In this document: in pieces, positions 15,645-24,629 of the stretch
Layout of the letters: each line of letters opens with the position of its first letter
Numbering within the stretch: the first letter of the stretch is position 1
Assembly: GCA_963805705.1 (NCBI GenBank)
Contig: CAWDVH010000005.1
Location: forward strand, 434,001-498,000
Reading direction: 5' to 3'
DNA: 64,000 bases
Origin: CAWDVH01 sp963805705
GTDB taxonomy: Bacteria > Actinomycetota > Actinomycetes > Streptosporangiales > Streptosporangiaceae
Translations under genes and position numbers: made by a program
Notes under the pieces: model-generated
What the model saw: the letters and a program-made list of their open reading frames with translations, nothing else
Databases searched by the model: none
Told to the model about the DNA's origin: nothing

Positions 15645-16402
15645 GCACCACTTCAGCGCCGCTGGCCGATTCGCGGGTCATGCTGCGCCGCAACCTCAAG
15701 CACATCCGCCGCAATCCGGTCACGATATTCAACGGGGCCCTGATGCCGGTCGTGATCATGCTGATGTTCGTGTACGTGCTCGGCAACGCATTCAATGTCG
15801 GCGAACACTACATCGAATACGCAACACCAGGCCTGATCCTGCTGGCCATCGCCTACGGGCTGTCAGCCACCGCGGTATCGGTGAACTCCGACATGACCAA
15901 GGGCATCATCAACCGGTTCAAGGTCATGAACGTCTCCCGCGGCGCCGTCCTGACCGGTCACGTCGCGGCCACCATGCTGAGCAGCACGATAGCCATCGCG
16001 GTCATCATCGGAACGGCCTTCGCGCTGGGGTTCCGGTCGCCTGCGACCCTCCTGGAGTGGCTCGCCGCGATCGGCATCATCGCGGCGGCGGCTTTCGCGG
16101 CCGCGTGGCTCACGGTCGCGGCGGGAATGGCCGCGAAAACTCCGGAATCCGCAGGCCTGGCCGTCGTGCCGCTGATCCTGCTGCCCTTCGTGAGCACCGC
16201 GATCGTGCCGGCCGCCACGATGGGACAGGGCGTCCGGCAATTCGCGGAGTACCAGCCCTTCACGCCGATTATCGAATCACTGCGCGGATTCCTCGCCGGC
16301 ACCCCGTCGGGCGGCTACACGGCCGCCGCTCTGGCCTGGTGCGCCGGGATCGCCCTCGTCGGGTACCTGTGGGCGCTGGCCACATTCGCCAGGCGAGCGT
16401 GA
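15641..16402 (+). CDS. DrrB-type ABC-2 permease
   Basis: 253 residues with six hydrophobic segments of the ABC-2 fold. The start resembles DrrB (MLRRNLKHIRRNPVTIFNGALMPVVIMLMF), followed by EYATPGLILLAIAYG and the GVRQFAEYQPFTPIIESLRGFL stretch typical of daunorubicin/multidrug permeases. It is coupled by ATGA overlap to the ATPase. Together they should form a homodimeric-permease exporter for a lipophilic compound. Confidence 0.91.
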   Translation: MSTTSAPLADSRVMLRRNLKHIRRNPVTIFNGALMPVVIMLMFVYVLGNAFNVGEHYIEYATPGLILLAIAYGLSATAVSVNSDMTKGIINRFKVMNVSRGAVLTGHVAATMLSSTIAIAVIIGTAFALGFRSPATLLEWLAAIGIIAAAAFAAAWLTVAAGMAAKTPESAGLAVVPLILLPFVSTAIVPAATMGQGVRQFAEYQPFTPIIESLRGFLAGTPSGGYTAAALAWCAGIALVGYLWALATFARRA

Positions 16403-16477
16403 CCCGTGACCTGCCGGGCGATGGCCTTCCGCCGCCCGCCAGCAGATCAAGCACGAGACAACAGGAGAAGAGCTGTC

Positions 16478-17233
16478 ATGCCTGCATTCGACACGCCAGG
16501 GCCCATCGCCGCCACCGTTGTTGTCGCCGGTGCCCGGGTGCGGGTCACCGCGAGCGACCGGACCAGCACCGTGGTGCTGGTCGAGCCCATCGACCAGGCG
16601 AGCCAGAAGGACGTCAAGGTGGCCAGCAAGACCAGGGTCGGCTTCGCCGGCGGTCAGCTATCGGTCACAACGACCGCCTCCGGGGACAAGAACGGTTCGG
16701 TGGCCATCACGATCGACCTGCCCGCAGGCTCCAGCCTGGTCGCATACCTGGCACACTCAAGCGTTCACGCTGACGGCTCACTGGGCGAGTGCGAGCTGCA
16801 CATGGCCTCAGGCCGGGTCGAACTCGATCGCATCAGCGCACTGCACGCCAGCATCACCGGCGGCGAGGTCACGATCGGCCACATCGCCGAGCGCGCCAGC
16901 ATCGACGGCGCGGCGTTCGCACTGCGGATCAGCGAGGTCCAGGACACCGTCAAGCTCTCCAGCTCGGGCGGCCAGACCTGGATCGGCCACGCATCGGCCG
17001 ACCTCGATCTCAGCAGCGGCCACGGCGGCTTCGACATCGACCGCGCCGACGGCAGCGTCACCGCCACAACAGGCAACGGCGCCATCCGGATCGGCCGGCT
17101 GACACGCGGCCAGGCAGAGCTGCTGAACCGCTCAGGAAACATCCAGGTCGGCATCAGCGAGGGCACCGCGGCCAGGGTGGACGCCGAGAGCAAGCGAGGG
17201 TCGGTGCGCAACTCCGTCTCCGTCGCAGGATAA
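16478..17233 (+). CDS. DUF4097-family beta-repeat protein, C-terminus lost by frameshift
   Basis: 251 residues from ATG 16478 (AGGAGA nine bases upstream). It is built of repeated short beta strands (GRVELDRISALHASITGGEVTIG, TIGHIAERASIDG, GNGAIRIGRLTRGQAELLNRSGNIQVGI), the right-handed beta-solenoid look of DUF4097/DUF4098. These proteins often follow DrrAB-like genes in actinomycetes; function unknown. After VRNSVSVAG a TAA stops the frame at 17231-17233, but the next frame continues coherently (NPDTPDNTVTVHARTRHGD then IIIQPAAH) to a TGA at 17313-17315. This is the expected family C-terminus, so a one-base indel or sequencing error lies near 17225-17232. Confidence 0.82.
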   Translation: MPAFDTPGPIAATVVVAGARVRVTASDRTSTVVLVEPIDQASQKDVKVASKTRVGFAGGQLSVTTTASGDKNGSVAITIDLPAGSSLVAYLAHSSVHADGSLGECELHMASGRVELDRISALHASITGGEVTIGHIAERASIDGAAFALRISEVQDTVKLSSSGGQTWIGHASADLDLSSGHGGFDIDRADGSVTATTGNGAIRIGRLTRGQAELLNRSGNIQVGISEGTAARVDAESKRGSVRNSVSVAG

Positions 17234-17329
17234 CCCCGACACCCCTGACAACACGGTCACCGTCCACGCCCGCACGCGGCACGGCGACATCATCATCCAG
17301 CCCGCAGCACACTGACGGCGCGGCCACGT

Positions 17330-20300
17330 TCAGCAAGCGAGCGTAACTTCGGCCAGCTCACGCCAGCTCGCCTGCGCCCCCTCCTGCATCGCCTCGGCGA
17401 ACCGCGCGTCGCCGAGGCGGCGCCGCGCAATCTGCTCGATCCGCGCCACGTCCGGGTGGGAGCGATCCGGCAGTCCGCGCACGCCGGCGCTGGCCGCGAG
17501 CAGCCGCGCGGCCTGCTCGTCTTGGTCGCAGCGCAGGGCCAGGTCCGCGACCCCGACGAGGACCTGCGCGATCAGGGGTGCGTGCCCCGCCTCGGACGCC
17601 GCCTGGCAGGCCGCCGCGCGGTGCGTGCGGGCCTCGCTGAGATCGTCGGCGAGGTAGCCGAGCAGATCGTGTGTTACCGCGCGGATGTCCGCCCGGTCCG
17701 CTTCGTCGCCCAGCACGGCTGTCGCGACGCCGAGTTGCTGGTATGCCTCCTCGGCGCTGCCGCCCCAGCGGGCGAGTTCCGCCTTCGAGAGGGCCAGCTC
17801 AGCCAGCGCATCCGGCCAGGTGACTCGTTCCGCGTACCGCTCGGCGTCGGCGATAGCAGCCGCGCTGGAGTTCTGATCGCCGAGCAGCCAGTACAGCTGA
17901 GCCTGTCGCGACCGCATCCGGATGACATCCTCGGCCGTACCGACCTCGGTGAGGACCGCGATCGCCTGTTCGTAATGCTCGCACGCACCGGCGAACTCGC
18001 CGCGCGCGGCGATTCGGTCCGCCAGCTCGGTCAGGGCGAACGAAATCCCCCACCGTTCGCCGAGTGCCCGGAACTCGGCGAGCGCCATCTCGAGATACAC
18101 GTCCGCGTCTCGCCCGCCCTCGCCGAGCAAGATCCGCATCTTGCCGAGGTGCAGTCGGGCCAGTGCTCGTACCCACGGGTCCTCGTGGTCCAGCAACGAC
18201 TCGAATGCGGGCAGGAATGCGTCCGGTGCCTGCAGCATGCGTTCCAGCGGGGCGACGAACGCAACATGCGTGGTGCGGCGCTGACTGCGCTGGGTCAACC
18301 GGTATGCCTGGTGGATCCACTCCTCCGCCTGGTACTGGTCACCCCGGCCGGAGGTCATGAACATCACCACCAGCGCGTACACCGTGGCCCGGATCTCATC
18401 GCTCACCTCGCCAGGCGTGGTAGCGGCCGCGGTGATCAGCTCGATGCCTTCGGCCCGGTGCCCGCTGAGCCACCAGTACCAGCCGGCGCCCGCCGCGAGC
18501 CGCATCGCCGCGTGCGCCTCGCCGGCCGCGAGCGCACCGCGCATCGCAGAGCCGATGTTGTCGTGCTCGACCTCGAGCGTGGCGAGCCATTCCAGTTGCT
18601 CGGCGCGGCGCAGATGTGGCTCCGCGATCTCGGTGAGCTCGGTGAAGTAGGCGAGATGCGCATGGCGCGCCAGGTCCGACTCCCCCGTCTCCGCGAGCCG
18701 GTGCCCGGCGTACTCCTTGATCGTGTCGAGCATCCGGTAGCGCGGCGCGCTGTCACCCTCGGTGAGCAGCAGCGATTTCTCGGTCAGCGCGGTCAGCAAC
18801 TCGAGCACTTCCCCCGGCCCGGCCACATCACCGCCGCAGACCTGCTCGGCCGCGTCCAGGCTGGCTCCGCCGGAGAACACCGCGAGCCTGCGCAGGACCA
18901 TCCGTTCGGCGCCGGTGAGCAGTTCCCAGCTCCAGTCGACCACCGCGCGCAGCGTCTTGTGCCGCGGCAGCGCGGTACGGCTACCGCCGGTCAGCAGGCG
19001 GAACCGGTCGTCGAGACGATTGGCGAGCTGATCGAGGGACATGGTGCGCAGCCTGGCCGCGGCCAATTCGATCGCCAGCGGCATCCCGTCCAGCGCCCGG
19101 CAGACGCGCGCCATCGTCGACCACGAGTGGGCGTCGGTCGCGAGATCCTTGCGCACCGCGCCGGCCCGGTCCTGCAGCAACTGGACGGCTGGAGAGGACT
19201 CGATCTCGCCGGGGCTGGCGTCCCCCTCGGGCAAGGCCAGCGGCTCGACCAGCCACAGCGCCTCACCCGTGATGCCGAGCGGTTCCCGGCTCGTGGCCAG
19301 GATCCGCAGCCGCTGGCACTCGCCGAGCACCCGGTGGGCGAATGCGGCAGCAGACCCGATCACGTGCTCACAGTTGTCCAGGATCAGCAGCGCCTCCCGG
19401 TCGCGGATCGCGGCGATGAGCCGGTCGGTCAGCTCCGCGCTCGGCGCGCCGCCGAGCAGCGCATCCCGGAGCCCGAGCGCTGCGAGGGTCGATTGCGCCA
19501 CGTCACCGTCCGCGCCGAGAGCTGCGAGCTCCACCAGCCAGGCCCCGTCCGGTAGGTCGCCGAGCAGCGTGCGCGCGGTCTCGGTGGCCAGCCTGGTCTT
19601 CCCCGAGCCGCCCGGCCCGATCAGGGTGGTGAGCCGATGTTCGGCGAGGAGCTCGCGGACCGCGGCGACATCAGCGTCCTTGCCGACGAAGCTGGTCAGC
19701 TCGGCGCGCACGTTGGTCTTCCGGCCCTCCTCCCGCCAGCTCTGCTCCCGCCGTCCCAGCTCGCCCCGCAGCAGCGCGACGTGCAATGCGGACAGCTCCG
19801 GTGAGGGGTCGACGCCCAGCGCGTCGGCCAGGACCTCTCGCGTGCGCTGGTACACGAGCAGCGCCTCGGTGTCGCGACCGGTCGCGACGAGGGCACGCAT
19901 CAGCGCAGCGACAAGCCGTTCTCGCACCGGATGCGCGGCCACCAAGTCGGTGAGCTCCGTGACCAGCTCCGCACCGTGGCCGAGGCTGATCTCCGCATCG
20001 AACCGGTCCTCCATGGCCGTCAGGCGCAGTCCCTCGAGCCGGGTGACCGCCGCGTCAAACGCGGCACTGTCCTGCAAGCCGACGCCCTGCATGGCCGCAC
20101 CACGCCACAGGGCCAGGGCCTCGCGCAGCAGGCGTACCCGCCGCGGATCCTCGTCATTGCGGGCCTGGCCGACGAGGCGCTCGAACCGCACCGCGTCGAC
20201 AGCGTCGGGTTCCACCGTCAACCGGTAGCCGTCCGCCTGCCCCTCGACCAACCCGTCCGGCAGCGCCTTCCGCAGCCGGGAAACCAGGCGTTGCAAGGCA

Positions 20301-20482
20301 TTCGCCGCGTCGGAGGGCGGACGCTCACCCCAAATCCAGTCGACGAGCGCTGCCTTCGGGACTGCGTGACCTGGCTCGAGCGCGAGGGCGATCAACAGCC
20401 CGCGCAGCCGGGCGCCCGGCACGTCGGCCAGGACGCCGTCGTCCGTGCGAACCTCGAATGAGCCAAGTATCCCGATCTGCAC
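17330..20482 (-). CDS. AfsR/SARP-family regulator with BTAD, NB-ARC ATPase and TPR-like domains
   Basis: 1050 residues starting GTG at 20482. Residues ~1-92 form an OmpR-type winged helix (LRGLLIALALEPGHAVPKAALVDWIWG), ~95-240 the bacterial transcriptional activator domain, ~265-560 a STAND/NB-ARC ATPase with P-loop GPGGSGKT (289-296), LLILDNCEH and RILATSREPLGI, and ~610-1050 a helical repeat sensor region. Homologues activate antibiotic or stress clusters after nucleotide-driven oligomerisation. The start codon abuts the MFS stop (20483) with no gap, so it may be cotranscribed with the ArsR-MFS genes upstream. It is convergent with the DrrAB-DUF4097 operon, a plausible target region, though this is inference. 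Confidence 0.93.
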   Translation of the reverse strand: MQIGILGSFEVRTDDGVLADVPGARLRGLLIALALEPGHAVPKAALVDWIWGERPPSDAANALQRLVSRLRKALPDGLVEGQADGYRLTVEPDAVDAVRFERLVGQARNDEDPRRVRLLREALALWRGAAMQGVGLQDSAAFDAAVTRLEGLRLTAMEDRFDAEISLGHGAELVTELTDLVAAHPVRERLVAALMRALVATGRDTEALLVYQRTREVLADALGVDPSPELSALHVALLRGELGRREQSWREEGRKTNVRAELTSFVGKDADVAAVRELLAEHRLTTLIGPGGSGKTRLATETARTLLGDLPDGAWLVELAALGADGDVAQSTLAALGLRDALLGGAPSAELTDRLIAAIRDREALLILDNCEHVIGSAAAFAHRVLGECQRLRILATSREPLGITGEALWLVEPLALPEGDASPGEIESSPAVQLLQDRAGAVRKDLATDAHSWSTMARVCRALDGMPLAIELAAARLRTMSLDQLANRLDDRFRLLTGGSRTALPRHKTLRAVVDWSWELLTGAERMVLRRLAVFSGGASLDAAEQVCGGDVAGPGEVLELLTALTEKSLLLTEGDSAPRYRMLDTIKEYAGHRLAETGESDLARHAHLAYFTELTEIAEPHLRRAEQLEWLATLEVEHDNIGSAMRGALAAGEAHAAMRLAAGAGWYWWLSGHRAEGIELITAAATTPGEVSDEIRATVYALVVMFMTSGRGDQYQAEEWIHQAYRLTQRSQRRTTHVAFVAPLERMLQAPDAFLPAFESLLDHEDPWVRALARLHLGKMRILLGEGGRDADVYLEMALAEFRALGERWGISFALTELADRIAARGEFAGACEHYEQAIAVLTEVGTAEDVIRMRSRQAQLYWLLGDQNSSAAAIADAERYAERVTWPDALAELALSKAELARWGGSAEEAYQQLGVATAVLGDEADRADIRAVTHDLLGYLADDLSEARTHRAAACQAASEAGHAPLIAQVLVGVADLALRCDQDEQAARLLAASAGVRGLPDRSHPDVARIEQIARRRLGDARFAEAMQEGAQASWRELAEVTLAC

Positions 20483-21883
20483 CTAGCCGATTTTGCCATG
20501 GGCGACTGGCCCGTCGGCATCGCCCGCGAGCTCCGGATGGTCGTGGCCACGGTGCGCAAGTGGCGCACGCGGTTCTGATCGGCGGCGGCTCGGCGCGGCC
20601 GGCATGCGGAAGTGCGGCACCGGTGAGGGGAGCAGCCACAGGACACCGAGCGTTGCCCCGCCGGCGGCGATCCACAGCGTCGGGCGCAGCCCGATCAGCG
20701 TGCCGAGGACGCCGCCGGCGAGCGCGCCGATGGGCCGGGTGCCATAGTTGACGGCCTGGAAGGCACCGGTGACCCTGGCCCGCAGGTCGTCGGGAATCAC
20801 CGCCGCGAAGATCGAGCCGACGCTGATGTCCAGGACCATGATCCCGAAGCCGGATCCGAATTCGGCCAGGAACAGCAGGCCGAGGACCAGGAGCTGAGGG
20901 CCGCCTGCGAGCGGCACCAGCAGCAGCGGGGCGGTGAACAGCGCGCATCCGGCGACGTAGGCCCAGCCCACGCCGATCGCCGTGGCCACCCGCTTGGTGA
21001 CGGCCGCGCCCAGCAGGCCGCCGATGGCGCCCGCGCCCAGCACCAGCCCGATGACCCCCGGCCCGACGTGCAGCGTACGGATCGCGTACAGCAGGAACAG
21101 CGCCAGGAACATCAGGTTGAAGAAGTTGATCGTGGCGACCGCGCACAGCGAGGCCCGGATGATCGGCGAGCGGGCGATGAATCTGGCGCCCGCGGTCACC
21201 GAGCCGCTGCCGCCGCGGGCCGGCGGCGGCTCGGCTGGCCTGATCCGGCTGAGCAAGAACGCCGAGCCGAGGAACGACAGCGCATCGGCCGCGATCGCGA
21301 ACGGCGCCGTCAGCCACTGCACGAGCAGGCCGCCCACACTCGGGCCGCCGACGAACGCCAGCGCCCGGCTGGCATAGATGAGTGAGTTGCCGTCCACGTA
21401 CTGCGCGGGCGGCACCAGGGTGACGAACAGGGTGGCGTCCGACACGTTGAACAGCACGCTCAGCAGCCCGGCGCCGAACGCCGCGGCGTACAGCTGGGCG
21501 AGAGTCAGCACGCCGAGCGCATAGCAGACCGGGATGCTGGCCAGCAGCCCGAATCTACCGAGGTCAGCGGCGATCATGGTGGCCCGGCGATGGCCGTGCC
21601 GGTCCACCCAGGCGCCCGCATGCAGGCCGAACAGCAGGCTGGGCAGCCAGACCAGCGCCGTCAGGAAGCCCATCTGCGCAGCGCCCGCGTGCAGCACGAG
21701 CACCGCGGCGAGCGGCATGGCGACCGACGACACCTGGTCCCCGAACATGGAGATCGTCTGCGCGCTCCAGTACCGCCGGAACGGGCGGTCCCGCAGCAGC
21801 ACCGGGACCCTGGCGGTCACCGCCCGCGGCCGCCGGGACCTCTGAGCGGGCGGCGCAGGGCGCTGCCCGGTCGCCGCGCTCAC
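20483..21883 (-). CDS. MFS exporter, DHA3-like, with an unusual C-terminal tail
   Basis: 466 residues, about 12 membrane segments; signatures FRRYWSAQTISMFGDQVSSVAMPLAAV near 35 and GAGAIGGLLGAAVTKRV are typical of the MefA/EntS-like DHA3 exporters. Start GTG at 21883 overlaps the stop of the ArsR gene (GTGA). The last ~35 residues are hydrophilic (RRRSEPRAPLAHRG...) and not typical of the family. They are encoded opposite a transposase helix-turn-helix remnant (20498-20578), which suggests that an inserted fragment replaced the native 3' end. The ArsR partner probably regulates it. Confidence 0.87.
   Translation of the reverse strand: MSAATGQRPAPPAQRSRRPRAVTARVPVLLRDRPFRRYWSAQTISMFGDQVSSVAMPLAAVLVLHAGAAQMGFLTALVWLPSLLFGLHAGAWVDRHGHRRATMIAADLGRFGLLASIPVCYALGVLTLAQLYAAAFGAGLLSVLFNVSDATLFVTLVPPAQYVDGNSLIYASRALAFVGGPSVGGLLVQWLTAPFAIAADALSFLGSAFLLSRIRPAEPPPARGGSGSVTAGARFIARSPIIRASLCAVATINFFNLMFLALFLLYAIRTLHVGPGVIGLVLGAGAIGGLLGAAVTKRVATAIGVGWAYVAGCALFTAPLLLVPLAGGPQLLVLGLLFLAEFGSGFGIMVLDISVGSIFAAVIPDDLRARVTGAFQAVNYGTRPIGALAGGVLGTLIGLRPTLWIAAGGATLGVLWLLPSPVPHFRMPAAPSRRRSEPRAPLAHRGHDHPELAGDADGPVAHGKIG
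20498..20578 (+). pseudogene. Transposase helix-turn-helix remnant (IS630-like)
   Basis: The plus strand reads MGDWPVGIARELRMVVATVRKWRTRF and stops with TGA at 20576-20578. An IAREL...V-TVRKW-RF pattern is the N-terminal helix-turn-helix of IS630-type and related transposases. No catalytic DDE region or terminal inverted repeat is seen. The fragment lies antisense to the 3' end of the MFS gene. Confidence 0.55.
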
Positions 21884-22485
21884 TGGCCGGCCTGCCCGGC
21901 TTCGGGGAGGTCATCAGGGAAGGCCAGGTGCAGGTAGGTGACCGCGCGTGCGCCGGGCGGGCGCAGCTCCGGCCTGGTCATCCGCGGAAGGTAGCGGTCC
22001 ATCAGCGCCTCCTCCTGCTCGGCCAGCCCGGCCAGCTCCTCGGCCGTCACGTACAGCACGCTGTCGCCGAAGTGCGCGGCCTGCCGCCACGCGCGCGGCT
22101 CGCTGTCGCCCGTCTCCAGCCAGCGCATCAGGCGGTCGAAGTACCGCTCAGCGAGTACGCCGCGCAGCAGGCCGCTGGCTGCGGCGAGCTCAGGGTCATC
22201 GGCCAGGTCGGGCAGCGCGGTGAACATGGCGGTCGCCCGCCACGGGCGTTCCCGGCCCTGCCCGCCGCCCGCCTCCTCGGCCAGGCCGTACTTGGCCAGC
22301 TGCCGCAGGTGGAACGAGGCGCTCGCGGACGTCTGGCCGAGCAGCTCGCCCGCCCTGGTAGCGGTCAGCGTGCCCTCCCGGCGGAGCAGGCCCACCAGGG
22401 CGAGCCGGGTCGGATGCGCCAGCGCCCGCAGCGCCCTGGGATCGCTGAGCCGCTTGACGGTCTTCGGGACGACGCTGTCTGGCAT
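21880..22485 (-). CDS. ArsR-like helix-turn-helix repressor
   Basis: 201 residues from ATG 22485. Winged helix at ~15-95 (SDPRALRALAHPTRLALVGLL, GELLGQTSASASFHLRQLAKYGLAEEA), then a longer C-terminal region (~100-201) with no metal-binding CVC motif, so it is probably not a metal sensor. The open frame continues upstream to 22842, but that part covers the promoter and the divergent ltaE gene. The promoter predicts a leaderless message beginning at the ATG. It is coupled to the downstream MFS exporter gene. The same architecture recurs at 48.5-50.5 kb. Confidence 0.9.
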   Translation of the reverse strand: MPDSVVPKTVKRLSDPRALRALAHPTRLALVGLLRREGTLTATRAGELLGQTSASASFHLRQLAKYGLAEEAGGGQGRERPWRATAMFTALPDLADDPELAAASGLLRGVLAERYFDRLMRWLETGDSEPRAWRQAAHFGDSVLYVTAEELAGLAEQEEALMDRYLPRMTRPELRPPGARAVTYLHLAFPDDLPEAGQAGQ

Positions 22486-22535
22486 GAATGCCAAGATACC
22501 TTTCCAACGTATACTTTGCAAAGATATCGCTGGAA
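22486..22535 (-). promoter_or_regulatory. Leaderless promoter and operator of the first arsR-MFS operon
   Basis: On the minus strand TTGCAA (22516-22521) and TATCTT (22493-22498) are separated by 17 bases, and the ATG begins seven bases after the -10 box. The -35 box lies inside the perfect palindrome CTTTGCAAAG, which is the centre of a 34-bp imperfect dyad (22502-22535) with TTCCA/TGGAA ends. This fits autorepression by the ArsR product. Confidence 0.75.
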
Positions 22536-22687
22536 CCTCGGCCGGCTGCGCTACGTGGCACCACCGAGACCGTCGCCGCGGCAGCTGATAGCCGGCGGCG
22601 GGCGGCGCCTGGCCGCCGGGAACAGCTCCGGCGGATGCGGGTTGCGTACGATCGCGGCATGAGCATTTCCGTCGGCCGGCGCTGGTC

Positions 22688-23725
22688 ATGAACGCTCCCG
22701 TCGACCTTCGCTCGGATACGGCCAGCCGGCCCTCCCGCGCCATGCGCCGCGCCATGGCCAGCGCCGAGGTCGGCGACGACCGGTACGGCGAGGACCCGAC
22801 CGTCAACCGGCTGCAGGACCGGGCCGCCGAGCTGACCGGCAAGCAGGCCGCGATCTACCTGCCCACGGGCACCCTGTGTAACCAGATCGCCCTGCACGCG
22901 CTCGTCCGCGCCGGGCATTTCGTGGTCTGCGAGGCCAGCGCGCACATCGGCCGCACCGAGGCGGCCTCCGCGGCCGTCATGTCCGGCATCACCTTTCGCC
23001 GGGTCTCCGCGCCCGCTCGCGGGATGCTCACCGTGGGCCAGGTCGCGGCGGCGCTGGAGCCCGACCCCGGCGATGTCCGCATCGTCGATCTTGTCGCTAT
23101 CGAGAACACTCATCAGATCGGCGGCGGCTCGGCGCTGCCGGTCGCCGAGGTCCGGGGGATCGCGGCGGCCTGCGCGGCGCGTGACGTGCCCCTGTACCTG
23201 GACGGGTCCCGCATCTTCAACGCCTGCACGGTAACGGGCACGACGGTGGCGCAGTACGCGGCGCACGTTCACGCGATGATGTTCTGCCTCTCCAAGGGCC
23301 TGGGCGCGCCGATCGGATCCATCCTGGTCGGGGACGCCGAGCTCATCAGGACGGCCCGCAGGCTCAAGATCTTGTTCGGCGCCGCCTGGCGGCAGGCCGG
23401 CCTGATGGCCGCGGCCGGGCTGATCGCGCTGGAGGAGGGTCCCAAGCGGCTGCATGAGGACCACGCGAACGCCCGCCGCCTGGCCGACGGCATGGCCGAG
23501 ATCCTGCCGGATTCGGTCGATCCGGCCAGCGTGGAGACCAACATCGTGTTCGTCAGCGTCGCCCGCACCGGCCATGGCGTGCAGGAATGGGCTGATCTGC
23601 TGGCCGCCGAGGGGGTGCTCGTCACGATGAACGGTGACCGGATACGGATGCTGACCCACGTGGACGTGACCGCGGCGGACGTCGAGACCGCGCTGGGCGC
23701 CTGGCGGCGTCTCAGTACTCGCTGA
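22688..23725 (+). CDS. ltaE: Low-specificity L-threonine aldolase
   Basis: 345 residues. PLP-dependent aldolase that cleaves threonine (or allo-threonine) to glycine and acetaldehyde. Signatures: DLRSDTASRPSRAMRRAM near residue 6, VGDDRYGEDPTVNRLQ near 28, PTGTLCNQIAL near 60, LDGSRIFNA near 170 and the PLP lysine in FCLSKGLGAPIGS near 200. The ATG at 22688 overlaps the stop of a ten-codon frame that begins at 22659 (ATGA), so initiation may be coupled; no strong ribosome binding site is visible. Divergent from the ArsR gene. Confidence 0.92.
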   Translation: MNAPVDLRSDTASRPSRAMRRAMASAEVGDDRYGEDPTVNRLQDRAAELTGKQAAIYLPTGTLCNQIALHALVRAGHFVVCEASAHIGRTEAASAAVMSGITFRRVSAPARGMLTVGQVAAALEPDPGDVRIVDLVAIENTHQIGGGSALPVAEVRGIAAACAARDVPLYLDGSRIFNACTVTGTTVAQYAAHVHAMMFCLSKGLGAPIGSILVGDAELIRTARRLKILFGAAWRQAGLMAAAGLIALEEGPKRLHEDHANARRLADGMAEILPDSVDPASVETNIVFVSVARTGHGVQEWADLLAAEGVLVTMNGDRIRMLTHVDVTAADVETALGAWRRLSTR

Positions 23726-23752
23726 CCTCGGCCTTCCCGGCCGCGTCAGCGC

Positions 23753-24205
23753 TCATACCAGCCAGCTGCCCTCGCGCATCAGGTCGCGGCCCCGGAGCTC
23801 GTTTTCCTCCCGCCAGGCCTGGATGAGCTGCGGGGTGATCCGGAAGTAGGCGTAGGGGGTAGCGCCGATCCGCGCGTCCCACAGCTTCGCGGCGAAGGCG
23901 TCCGCGAGATCGCCGGGAACGTCCTGGCTGGTGAACACCTCAACCGTGCCCTCGATCAGCACGACATCGCGGGTCGTGCCGAGCGCGAGCCGTACTTCCC
24001 CGGTGGCCTGCAGGTTACGGCTGGTCGGGCTCGACTCGGGGGTGCTCAGCGTCAGGGTCTCGCCGTCCCACAGAAAAGACAGCGGTACGAGGTAAGGACC
24101 GCCGTCCGGATCGGCTGATGCCACCCACGCATCGGCATCGGCGTCCAGCCGGAGCAGAGTGTCTACCTTGCGCTGCCATGCGCTGCGCGGTGGCTGATGC
24201 TCCAT
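23753..24205 (-). CDS. Pyridoxamine-5'-phosphate-oxidase-like (split beta-barrel) flavin/F420-binding protein
   Basis: 150 residues from ATG 24205; a start ten codons upstream would overlap the VOC gene. The fold signature is a short N-terminal helix, then WVASADPDGGPYLVPLSFLWDGETL, LSTPESSPTSRNLQATGEVRLALG and DVVLIEGTVEVF, as in PNPOx-like and F420-dependent reductase families of this size. Such proteins reduce small xenobiotics or bind flavin, F420 or heme; the substrate is unknown. It is 11 bases downstream of the VOC gene in the same direction. Confidence 0.8.
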   Translation of the reverse strand: MEHQPPRSAWQRKVDTLLRLDADADAWVASADPDGGPYLVPLSFLWDGETLTLSTPESSPTSRNLQATGEVRLALGTTRDVVLIEGTVEVFTSQDVPGDLADAFAAKLWDARIGATPYAYFRITPQLIQAWREENELRGRDLMREGSWLV

Positions 24206-24216
24206 GGGGGTGCCGT

Positions 24217-24585
24217 TTACAAAGCCACGAGGCAAAACGGATGGCCTGCCGGGTCGGTGTACACCCGGAACTGGCTGCCGCCGCCGGCCTGCCGCAGCGC
24301 GCCCAGGGCCAGGACCTTCCGCTCTGCCTCGGCCATGTCCGGGACCCGCACATCGAGATGCATCTGCTGCGGGTACTCAGGATCTGGCCAGCGCGGCGAG
24401 CGCAGCTCAGGAGCGCGCTGAAAGGCCACTCCCGGACGGTCCGCGGAATCGCCGATGACCACCCAGTCGTCGTCGTCCTGGATTCGCTGCATGCCGAGCA
24501 GCTCCTGGTAAAACGCCGCGAGGTCGGATGGATCCGGGCAGTCGATAATCAGTCCGTGCCAGTGTCCGATCATGGCGGCCATCAT
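24217..24585 (-). CDS. VOC-family (glyoxalase/bleomycin-resistance fold) protein
   Basis: 122 residues with paired beta-alpha-beta-beta-beta modules: IDCPDPSDLAAFYQELLGM at the start, then QQMHLDVRVPDMAEAERKVLALGA and VYTDPAGHPFCLV at the end. The metal-ligand positions (His near 10, His near 78, Cys/Glu near the end) look partly kept. This subgroup is common in actinomycetes with no known substrate. First gene of a two-gene operon with the PNPOx-like gene. The ATG four codons downstream (24573) is an alternative start. Confidence 0.82.
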   Translation of the reverse strand: MMAAMIGHWHGLIIDCPDPSDLAAFYQELLGMQRIQDDDDWVVIGDSADRPGVAFQRAPELRSPRWPDPEYPQQMHLDVRVPDMAEAERKVLALGALRQAGGGSQFRVYTDPAGHPFCLVAL

Positions 24586-24629
24586 GCCAGGCGGCTACGA
24601 CAGCCGGCCCGATCAGGCACCGGTGAAGA

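Noticed and set aside
22486..22842. N-terminal extension of ArsR to 22842
   Set aside because: It would cross the promoter/operator and overlap the divergent threonine aldolase gene; codons there lack family similarity.
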